Shown: positions 6,684 through 12,603 of the stretch, piece by piece
Numbering within the stretch: the stretch's first letter is position 1
How the letters are laid out: every line of letters starts with the position of its first letter
DNA from: Chloroflexota bacterium
GTDB lineage: Bacteria; Chloroflexota; Anaerolineae; J102
DNA length: 12,603 nucleotides
Assembly (NCBI GenBank): GCA_003353825.1
Contig: PIVW01000136.1
Coordinates: 1-12,603, forward strand
Direction of reading: 5' to 3'
Program-made: the position numbers and the translations under genes
Notes under the pieces: generated by a model
Seen by the model: the letters and a program-made list of their open reading frames with translations, nothing else
The model's database searches: none
Told to the model about the DNA's origin: nothing

Positions 6684-6708
6684 GGTTTGTCTACCTGGTG
6701 GACGGACC
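6684..6708 (+). other. RNA hairpin downstream of the second permease
   Basis: GGTTTGTCTAC (6684-6694) and GTGGACGGACC (6698-6708) form an 11-pair stem in RNA, three of them G-U, around a CTG triloop. The left arm begins 17 bases after the permease stop. No T tract follows, so it is more likely a processing or stabilising hairpin than a terminator. It lies in the 183-base gap before the ATPase gene, in which I see no other feature until the ribosome site AGGAG at 6841-6845. Confidence 0.4.
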
Positions 6709-6850
6709 ATTCAAGCTGAGGATTGCGGTATCAGTATAGGTCGGCATGCGGCCACCAGCCTGACAGACTATGATTTCAATCGGTAATCTCAAATGTCAAC
6801 CCTACCCAACAAACCGGGAAGTAAATTAGATTAGTCACTGAGGAGTCTCT

Positions 6851-8983
6851 ATGGCTGAAACAACAGTGGATTGGAGCGTAACCGAGGATGTCAGCGAGGC
6901 AGGCCCTGTACTCAAACTCGAGGATCTTGCGGTCGCCTATAAAGTGCGTGGCGGCGAGATCGAGGCCGTACAAAACGTCTCCTTTGAGATCAACCGCGGC
7001 GAATCTTATGGCATCGTCGGCGAATCGGGCTGTGGCAAGAGCACGGTAGCCTGGGCTATTGTCAACTTCTTGGGCGCCAACGGCTATGTGAAACGGGGAT
7101 CCATCAAATTCCTGGGCCAGGAACTGGTGGGTAAGGGCGGCGAGGAACTGCGGCAACTGCGGGGCGACCAGATAGCCATGGTCTATCAGGATCCGATGCA
7201 GGCACTGAACCCCTCCATGCGCTTGGGCGACCAGATGAAGGAGGTGCTCACAGTTCACAGGGGGATGAGTGATGATGATGCGGCTAAACGCTGCGTGGAG
7301 ATGCTGGAGCGGGTCTACATGCCTGATGCCGCCAATGTCATGAAGCGTTATCCTCACCAGATATCGGGCGGCCAACAGCAACGCGTGGTGATTGCCATGG
7401 CCTTGCTAAACAATCCAGCCCTGCTTATTATGGATGAGCCTACAACAGCCCTCGACGTAACGGTAGAGGCGGCAGTACTCGACCTCATCGCCGAACTGCG
7501 TCGGGAATTTGATACAGCCATCATGTACATCACTCACAATCTTGGCGTCGTCGCCCGAGTTTGTAACCAGGTGGGCGTGATGTATGCTGGAGAGATGGTC
7601 GAACGGGGAACAGTAGAGCAGATTTACAAGAGACCGCAACATCCTTACACCCAGGGACTGATGCGCTGCGTGCCCAAACTGGGCGCAGATAAAGCTAGTA
7701 GTATCCTCTATCCTATAATCGGGCGAGTACCACCCCCGGCCAACCGACCTGTTGGTTGTGTTTTCAACCCACGCTGCGATTATACTCAAGACCGCTGCCT
7801 GGAAGAGCGGCCGCAAATTCGAAGTATGTCCAATGGTGTTGCCGTACGTTGTCACTTTGCCGAAGATATCGATCCTGCAGTCTGGACGCCACCGGAAGAA
7901 CTCGAACTCCCCACTATGACTGCAGGTGACGGCGAAGCCGAACCAATCCTGGTTGTGGACGGCTTGAAAAAATATTATGAAGTGCAGGGCAGTTCGTTGA
8001 GGGATATGCTCGGTAGAACTGAAAAACGGCATGTAAAAGCGGTCGAGGATGCCAGCTTTACGGTGAGGCGGGGTAAGACGCTGGGCGTGGTGGGCGAATC
8101 CGGCTGTGGCAAGAGCACGCTAATCAAGACCCTGATCGGGCTGGAAGAGAGCAGCGGTGGCGAAGCACAGTTCCTGGGTTTTGACATCACCGGTGACCTA
8201 TCGGGTCGCGACAACCTGCTCATCCAAGAGTTGCAGATGGTTTTCCAAAATCCTGACTCCACCATGAACCCCTCCTACACGGTGGGGGATCAGATCGGCC
8301 GCCCTATGATTCGCTTCGGCACCGTGCCCAAAGAGCAGGTTCGGGGCGAGGTGATCAAACTATTGCAGGAGATGCGCCTGGGAGAAAACTACTACGACCG
8401 TCTACCTCGCCAGCTTAGTGGTGGCGAAAAACAACGCGTCGGCATTGCCAGGGCCTTAGCCAGCCGGCCTGACCTCGTCCTCTGCGACGAGCCGGTCAGT
8501 GCTCTCGATGTCTCGGTGCAGGCCGCCATCCTCAACCTGCTGCTCGAGGTTCAAAGCGATGTGGGCACAACCATGATCTTCATTGCCCATGACCTCAGCG
8601 TGGTGCGCTTTTTCTCAGATGACGTCGCTGTCATGTACCTGGGGCAGATCATGGAGATCGGACCTGCCGATGCCATTTATGCCCCTCCCTACCATCCCTA
8701 CACCGAGGCCCTGCTCTCCGCCGTTCCCATCCCCGATCCCACCGTGCAGCAAAAACATATCCGTCTGGAAGGCAATGTGCCCAGCGCCATCAGCCCGCCC
8801 AGCGGATGCCGTTTCCACACTCGCTGCCCGCGGCGCCATCTTTTAGCTGATGAAGGTAAGATCTGCGAACAGGAACTACCCCCCTGGCGCCAGATTGAGA
8901 GCGGCCACCGCATTTTTTGCCATATCCCTCTCGAGACATTAAATACGTTCGACCCTGTCATCACTCAAGTGAAAGAGGACTAA
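6851..8983 (+). CDS. Fused ABC importer ATPase, DppD-DppF in one chain
   Basis: This 710-residue cytoplasmic protein carries both ATPase domains that power the importer, each usually a separate protein of about 320-350 residues. Domain 1: Walker [10 protein letters not shown] (57-65), signature ISGGQQQR (171-178), Walker B LLIMDEP (191-197), switch His229. Domain 2: Walker [10 protein letters not shown] (415-423), signature LSGGEKQR (522-529), Walker B LVLCDEP (542-548), switch His580. Each domain ends in the oligopeptide/dipeptide C-terminal extension: Cys303, Cys309, Cys316 and Cys334 in the first (spacing 5, 6, 17), and Cys653, Cys659, Cys672 and Cys690 in the second (spacing 5, 12, 17). 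These cysteine sets match the pattern reported to hold an iron-sulphur cluster in some DppD/OppD-type proteins. All motifs look intact, so both sites should be active. AGGAG five bases before the ATG supports the start. The next gene begins four bases after the stop. Confidence 0.95.
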   Translation: MAETTVDWSVTEDVSEAGPVLKLEDLAVAYKVRGGEIEAVQNVSFEINRGESYGIVGESGCGKSTVAWAIVNFLGANGYVKRGSIKFLGQELVGKGGEELRQLRGDQIAMVYQDPMQALNPSMRLGDQMKEVLTVHRGMSDDDAAKRCVEMLERVYMPDAANVMKRYPHQISGGQQQRVVIAMALLNNPALLIMDEPTTALDVTVEAAVLDLIAELRREFDTAIMYITHNLGVVARVCNQVGVMYAGEMVERGTVEQIYKRPQHPYTQGLMRCVPKLGADKASSILYPIIGRVPPPANRPVGCVFNPRCDYTQDRCLEERPQIRSMSNGVAVRCHFAEDIDPAVWTPPEELELPTMTAGDGEAEPILVVDGLKKYYEVQGSSLRDMLGRTEKRHVKAVEDASFTVRRGKTLGVVGESGCGKSTLIKTLIGLEESSGGEAQFLGFDITGDLSGRDNLLIQELQMVFQNPDSTMNPSYTVGDQIGRPMIRFGTVPKEQVRGEVIKLLQEMRLGENYYDRLPRQLSGGEKQRVGIARALASRPDLVLCDEPVSALDVSVQAAILNLLLEVQSDVGTTMIFIAHDLSVVRFFSDDVAVMYLGQIMEIGPADAIYAPPYHPYTEALLSAVPIPDPTVQQKHIRLEGNVPSAISPPSGCRFHTRCPRRHLLADEGKICEQELPPWRQIESGHRIFCHIPLETLNTFDPVITQVKED

Positions 8984-8987
8984 TACG

Positions 8988-9644
8988 ATGCTGGTCAAAG
9001 ACTGCATGACACGTCATCCCATCATGATCTCGCCCCAAACGCCTGCGGCTGAGGCGCAGAAGATCATGGCCGAGAACCATATTCGCCATGTGCCTGTTGT
9101 CGGCAGCGGTAAACATCTGGAGGGGCTGATCACCCGCCAACGTCTGGCCTTGAAACCTGATGAGTTGGGCAGCCTCAATATCTGGGAGATATCGCGACGT
9201 CTCACGGAAACGACGGCGAAGCAGATCATGCTCAAAGCTGAACTTGTGACGACCGTCGAACCAGACAAGACGGTTGAGCGCGCAGCCAGGCTGATGACGG
9301 ATCATAAGATCGGCTGCCTGCCAGTTATCGAAGAGGATGTCGTGATCGGCATCATCACCGAAACCGATCTTCTGAAATCCTATCAGCTGATGCTGGGTCT
9401 ACCGGCCGAGGGCGTACGTGTCACCGTGCGAATGCCAAATCGAAAGGGCGAGTTCAACAAAGTGATGTCTGCCATCTCGGAACAGGGCTGGGGTGTGATG
9501 GGTATCGGCAGCTTCCCCCCCCGTAAACATCCTGATTCCTATGACCTGGTGCTGAAAATCCCGGGCGTCACCTTGGCAGAGGTGCAAGAGGGTCTAGGCC
9601 AGATTCCAGACCAAGAAATCATCGATCTGCGTAGCGTGGTCTGA
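8988..9644 (+). CDS. CBS-CBS-ACT regulatory protein, AcuB-like
   Basis: This 218-residue soluble protein probably senses a small molecule and acts through a partner. Two CBS motifs make up the first part: about 1-55 (MLVKDCMTRHPIMISPQT, then HIRHVPVVG and LEGLITR) and about 77-132 (AKQIMLKAELVTTVEPDKTV, then IGCLPVIEEDVVIGIITETDLL). The last 75 residues (from about 143) have the pattern of an ACT domain, with VRVTVRMPNRKGEFNKVMSAI followed by strands ending in DLVLKI. This CBS-CBS-ACT order is that of AcuB-like proteins. CBS pairs usually bind AMP, ATP or related adenine nucleotides, and ACT domains usually bind amino acids. Its ribosome site (AAGAGGA, 8973-8979) lies inside the end of the ATPase gene, only four bases separate the two genes, and translation is probably coupled. 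It may report energy state or substrate level to the importer or the downstream methyltransferase, which is inference. Confidence 0.85.
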   Translation: MLVKDCMTRHPIMISPQTPAAEAQKIMAENHIRHVPVVGSGKHLEGLITRQRLALKPDELGSLNIWEISRRLTETTAKQIMLKAELVTTVEPDKTVERAARLMTDHKIGCLPVIEEDVVIGIITETDLLKSYQLMLGLPAEGVRVTVRMPNRKGEFNKVMSAISEQGWGVMGIGSFPPRKHPDSYDLVLKIPGVTLAEVQEGLGQIPDQEIIDLRSVV

Positions 9645-9679
9645 CAGAAACGAACGCTCATCTAATATGAATTTGTGGC

Positions 9680-9720
9680 AAGGGACACGACCCGGCCCTC
9701 GTGTGGCCCTCGTGTTCCTT
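9680..9720 (+). terminator. Hairpin with an 11-base tandem duplication, possible attenuator
   Basis: AAGGGACACGA (9680-9690) pairs with TCGTGTTCCTT (9710-9720): 11 pairs, one G-U. The right arm lies in the second of two perfect tandem copies of GGCCCTCGTGT (9694-9704 and 9705-9715). The first copy offers a shorter alternative stem, ACACGA with TCGTGT (9699-9704), so two structures compete. The T stretch after the stem is short (TTTCGTT), so it could be a weak terminator, an attenuator or an RNA processing site between the CBS and lyase-like genes. Confidence 0.5.
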
Positions 9721-9778
9721 TCGTTGTGGATCGATCAGAACTAACCCTGACAGCACACCCGCCAGTCCGACCTTGCTG

Positions 9779-11056
9779 ATGTCTTCGCCTCTGATCAAAA
9801 AATTGCTTTTCATACCTGGATTGCAGCGCACTGCCGGCGGCGTGATTGCTTCGATTTCGGTAGGCATCGTGTTGGCGGGAGAGCGTAGCGCACCAGCTTA
9901 TTGGGGAGATCATACCTGGACGCATCCGTTGAGCGAAGGTGAAGTCGCGGGTATCGAGGATTGGCTGCTGGAGAGGCTGGCGCCGGCACTGATTGGGCGA
10001 CCACTCACCAGCTTCCCCGACCTGGCCTTGCTTATCGGCGATCTCACCGCCTCGCTGCCGGACGGTAACGAGCAGGCCGATGCCGCAACACCACCCTCGC
10101 AACATGCGATTTCTCGCCGGGACTTGTTTACCGGCAAACTGCGCCCGGCGGCAAATGTATCCCCAACTCCTGGCGTGAACCCACCTTTCCCCCTGCGCCC
10201 GGCCTTGCGCTCTTGCCTGGAGCAGGCGCTCTTGAGCACCGCCGCCCACCAACGCCAGATTACGGTGGCGGAGTACGTCGCTGAAGCGTATGGACTGGCG
10301 CCGACCGAAGCCACCCTGCCCTTACATGCCCGGATCGACACTCACGCCCCCCTGCAGTCATTGCAAGCTATTGGTCGGGCGATTGCAGCGGTCGGGTACC
10401 AGGTACCGGAGGGAGAGCCAGTACAGGTTCTGGGAGAAGATTGTCACATCCTCCAACGCTTTGTACGAGGTGTGCGATCACATCTGCAACAGGTCCAGCC
10501 CGGGGCGACGCCCCACATTCACGTCGATGTGCGCGGTGGTATGGCAGAACTGTATGCGGGGCAGAGCGGTAAGTTGCTTGGAGCCCTGGCAGGATTGGAA
10601 CAGGCAGCGAAGCCACTTCCCCTGAGGATCGAGAATATCTCCGGCAACGCTGATCCCGAATCGGTAGCTTTATTGCGAGAGCTACGGGATTTCCTACGCT
10701 TTCGCAATATGAACGTCACCCTGGTGGCAGGTGAGATCATTTCAGCAGCTCAGGTAGCCACCACCGCCGAGACCACCGGGCTGCAATCACTGCATATCGA
10801 TGGTTCCGCTATCGGCAGCCTTCACCAGATCGTCGAAACCGTTTCAGCCTGTCATAAACGGGGTTTAGATGTCTTGCTGACGGCAGAGGTCGGCGCCACG
10901 CCACGCTTCCTGCGCATGCTGGCCCACATCGCCCTCGTTACCCGCCCCACCTTTGTGGGAGCGGCCGTCGACAGCGGCGACCAGACAGGACTGGGCGCAC
11001 TTTACACGGAAATGGCCAGGGCCCTTGCCGCCTGGCAAGAAGCGGCAAATCCCTGA
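9779..11056 (+). CDS. Methylaspartate ammonia-lyase homologue with degenerate active site
   Basis: This 425-residue protein resembles methylaspartate ammonia-lyase (enolase superfamily) along its length: KKLLFIPGLQ near the start, ITVAEYVAEAYG (161-172), HIHVDVRGGMAELY (246-259), KPLPLRIEN (278-286), VTLVAGEI (313-320), and LAHIALVTRP with YTEMARALA near the end. Compared from memory with the Clostridium enzyme, two metal ligands survive (Asp250, Glu285), but the third, in VADEW, is Gly318. The catalytic lysine of QIKTPDLGG is Asp341 (HIDGSAIG). The cysteine of GGTCNE is Val371, and no clear equivalent of the catalytic histidine is seen in the region before 220. The protein therefore probably does not perform the lyase reaction and may bind a ligand, act as a subunit, or catalyse something else. 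I chose the ATG at 9779 because it matches the family's N-terminus. An in-frame GTG at 9701 would start inside the hairpin and add 26 unrelated residues. Neither start has a strong ribosome site. Confidence 0.72.
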   Translation: MSSPLIKKLLFIPGLQRTAGGVIASISVGIVLAGERSAPAYWGDHTWTHPLSEGEVAGIEDWLLERLAPALIGRPLTSFPDLALLIGDLTASLPDGNEQADAATPPSQHAISRRDLFTGKLRPAANVSPTPGVNPPFPLRPALRSCLEQALLSTAAHQRQITVAEYVAEAYGLAPTEATLPLHARIDTHAPLQSLQAIGRAIAAVGYQVPEGEPVQVLGEDCHILQRFVRGVRSHLQQVQPGATPHIHVDVRGGMAELYAGQSGKLLGALAGLEQAAKPLPLRIENISGNADPESVALLRELRDFLRFRNMNVTLVAGEIISAAQVATTAETTGLQSLHIDGSAIGSLHQIVETVSACHKRGLDVLLTAEVGATPRFLRMLAHIALVTRPTFVGAAVDSGDQTGLGALYTEMARALAAWQEAANP

Positions 11057-11160
11057 CCTTGGTCGATGAAGTGGGATAAAGCCCTTAAAACGCCAAACTC
11101 GACGCCGAGTAGCTCATTTGCACTTCAAAACAAGTACGCATAAAATAAGAAAATAACCTT

Positions 11161-11187
11161 TGCAACACAGTTTCATAATATGCAACA
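11161..11187. promoter_or_regulatory. Direct repeat TGCAACA flanking a TAATAT box
   Basis: TGCAACA occurs at 11161-11167 and 11181-11187, exactly 20 bases apart, with TAATAT (11176-11181) between and touching the second copy. Two-turn spacing puts both on one DNA face, as for some regulator sites. The element is short and could be chance. Confidence 0.25.
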
Positions 11188-11277
11188 TCTTGTGTGTGCT
11201 GATATCAATAACCTTAAACGAGCCAACATACGTACTGCGGTACAGCATAGAACATTGTAGGTGTGTGGAGTGATGGG

Positions 11278-11291
11278 CATCGGTACCGATG
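11278..11291. promoter_or_regulatory. Perfect 14-base palindrome, candidate operator
   Basis: CATCGGTACCGATG is a perfect palindrome 80 bases upstream of the methyltransferase start, a common distance for a regulator site. In RNA it could form only a short tight hairpin, so a DNA-level role is more likely. No regulator gene is present in the window to link with it. Confidence 0.35.
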
Positions 11292-11371
11292 GCAAATAAA
11301 AGTGCTCAGACTTCGACACAAAACACAGGTCCAAACAACGGTCATAGCCATCCTGCAGGAGCAAGTCTTCC

Positions 11372-12603
11372 ATGAAACGTCGTCGACGTGATCGCCGCCC
11401 AACCACCGCTGTGGCAAGCCCTCTCCCCGATCTGCCGCGCATCCGCCCTCGACTTCACATGCTGGAACGAAGCCACTGTCTGCAGATCCACCGGGCCTCG
11501 TGCGAGATATTGCGCCGTACGGGCGTTGAAGTATTTCACGAAGAGGGGCTTGAACTTCTACACGGAGCAGGCGCCCAGATCGAGGGAAATCTGGCGAAAC
11601 TCGCCCCCTCCCTAATCGAATCATCTCTGGCTTCGGCCCCAAGTCACTTTAATCTCTACCGCCGCGGGAGCGATCAGGTGGCAGCGAAATTGGATGGAGA
11701 ACAGGTCTATTTCGGGCCAGGCTCAGATACTCTACGCTACATGGATCCGAAAACGGGCCAGCATCGGGATTTTATGCTCCGCGATGTAGCTGATTGCATT
11801 CGTGTATGCGATGCCCTGCCTGAGATCGGGTTTGTCATGTCGGTGGGCATCCCCAGAGACGTGCCAACCGAAGGTTATTTCCGGCACCAGTTCGCCTGCA
11901 TGGTCCGTAACACCACCAAACCGATCGTGTTCGTCTGCGATGGCTTAGCAGACATCCAAGCGATCGCAGAGATGGCGGCCGCCGTGGCAGGGGGTATGCA
12001 GTCACTCTCGCGTTATCCCACCTTACTGCTCTACTCTGAACCGACCACTCCTCTGCAACACGCCCTCGAAGCGGTCGACAAACTGCTCTTTGCAGCCAAA
12101 CATTCCATTCCCGTCACCCACTCTCCTGCGCCCATGATGGGTGGTACGGCGCCCATCACCCTGGCAGGCGCAGTAGTGTTGGGCAACGCCGAAATGCTGA
12201 GTGGGCTGGTGATGCACCAGGCTATAAACCCCGGTGCACCTTTCCTGTATGGACACGGCGTGCACCACCTGGACATGAAGGAGATGATCAGCGTTTACGG
12301 CGCGCCTGAATTCCAACTGGCACGTGTGATGGCAGCCGAGATGGCGCGCTTCTATGGACTGCCATGCTGGGGCTATGGCGGCCACAGCGACAGCAAACTT
12401 CCCGACGCTCAGGCTGCGGTTGATGCTCAATTCTCCGTGCAAACCGCACTCCTTGCCAAGACCAATCTCAATCATGACGTCGGTTACCTCGAAAGCGGGC
12501 TCACGAACTCGCCGGAAATGATGGTGCTCACCAACGAAATGATCTCACAAACCCGCCGCTTCATGCAGGGCGTACGCGTCGACGAGGAAGCCCTGGCCCT
12601 GGA
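11372..12603 (+). CDS. MttB-family corrinoid methyltransferase, non-pyrrolysine type, 3' end outside window
   Basis: The first 410 residues of a trimethylamine/glycine-betaine methyltransferase-family protein (COG5598) are visible. Known members transfer a methyl group from a quaternary or tertiary amine to the cobalt of a corrinoid protein. Family features seen: an Arg-rich start (KRRRRDRR, 2-9), CEILRRTGVEVFHEEGLELL (44-63), THSPAPMMGGTAPITLAGA (249-267), an NAEMLSGLV segment (272-280) with PGAPFLYG (287-294), and GYGGHSDSKLPDAQAAVDAQ (334-353). Members are usually 470-500 residues, so some 60-90 codons are missing. No in-frame TAG occurs in the visible part. The pyrrolysine of archaeal MttB is near residue 334 of about 495, so this is almost certainly a non-pyrrolysine member like glycine-betaine methyltransferase MtgB. 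The substrate cannot be told. The ATG has AGGAG (11357-11361) ten bases upstream. The frame upstream closes at TAG 11345. Confidence 0.9.
   Translation, partial: MKRRRRDRRPTTAVASPLPDLPRIRPRLHMLERSHCLQIHRASCEILRRTGVEVFHEEGLELLHGAGAQIEGNLAKLAPSLIESSLASAPSHFNLYRRGSDQVAAKLDGEQVYFGPGSDTLRYMDPKTGQHRDFMLRDVADCIRVCDALPEIGFVMSVGIPRDVPTEGYFRHQFACMVRNTTKPIVFVCDGLADIQAIAEMAAAVAGGMQSLSRYPTLLLYSEPTTPLQHALEAVDKLLFAAKHSIPVTHSPAPMMGGTAPITLAGAVVLGNAEMLSGLVMHQAINPGAPFLYGHGVHHLDMKEMISVYGAPEFQLARVMAAEMARFYGLPCWGYGGHSDSKLPDAQAAVDAQFSVQTALLAKTNLNHDVGYLESGLTNSPEMMVLTNEMISQTRRFMQGVRVDEEALAL

Larger units (their letters stand above)
11057..11371. other. 315-base gap upstream of the methyltransferase, AT-rich, likely promoter region
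   Basis: No gene is seen. A small hairpin ACTCG-ACGC-CGAGT lies at 11097-11110, with no T tract. From about 11110 the DNA becomes AT-rich. A possible -10 box TAATAT (11176-11181) has no good -35 at normal distance. Direct repeats, a GTAC-TGCG-GTAC inverted repeat (11231-11242) and a perfect palindrome, listed separately where strongest, suggest a regulated promoter for the methyltransferase gene. Confidence 0.5.

Noticed and set aside
9701..9778. Upstream GTG start for the lyase-like protein
   Set aside because: The start would lie inside a hairpin and the added 26 residues have no counterpart in the family; the ATG at 9779 matches the family N-terminus.
11372..12603. Pyrrolysine-containing trimethylamine methyltransferase
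   Set aside because: No in-frame TAG in the 410 visible codons, which should cover the pyrrolysine position of the archaeal enzyme.
1..12603. Insertion sequence, prophage or integrase remnants
   Set aside because: No transposase, integrase or phage gene, and no long terminal inverted repeats, were seen; the repeats present are short tandem arrays.

Overview
The window looks like chromosomal DNA from an uncultured member of the Chloroflexota (Anaerolineae/Caldilineae-like). This is inferred from three things: the style of the Tat-exported lipoprotein solute-binding protein, the fused two-domain peptide-type ABC ATPase, and intergenic gaps rich in short tandem 'word' repeats. No rRNA or other phylogenetic marker is present, so the assignment is tentative. 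All recognised genes lie on the + strand. Coding DNA is moderately GC-rich and several gaps are clearly AT-rich.

Layout: 1-336 is a repeat-rich leader. A class III-like zinc alcohol dehydrogenase (337-1449) follows, then a 528-base gap with no convincing gene. Next comes a complete peptide/nickel-type (Dpp/Opp) ABC importer: Tat lipoprotein binding protein (1978-3684), DppB-like permease (3806-5104), DppC-like permease (5411-6667) and a DppD-DppF fused ATPase (6851-8983). Four bases after the ATPase is an AcuB-like CBS-CBS-ACT protein (8988-9644). It is followed by a diverged methylaspartate ammonia-lyase homologue (9779-11056) that appears to have lost most catalytic residues. The last gene is the first 410 codons of a non-pyrrolysine MttB-family (trimethylamine/glycine-betaine type) corrinoid methyltransferase (11372 to the window edge).

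Working model (inference): the importer brings in a methylated amine, betaine or related compound. The MttB-type enzyme transfers its methyl group to a corrinoid protein that would be encoded outside the window. The CBS-ACT protein may sense an adenine nucleotide or amino-acid-like ligand. The lyase-like protein may be a binding or accessory protein rather than an enzyme. The dehydrogenase is separated by a long gap and may be unrelated.

The most unusual points are: (1) tandem arrays of different heptanucleotides in several gaps, all with a 7-base period; (2) large insertions at the same place, between TM1 and TM2, in both permeases, one soluble and one made of four extra membrane helices; (3) the catalytically degenerate lyase homologue beside an MttB-family gene; (4) strong RNA hairpins between the binding-protein and permease genes and between the CBS and lyase-like genes.
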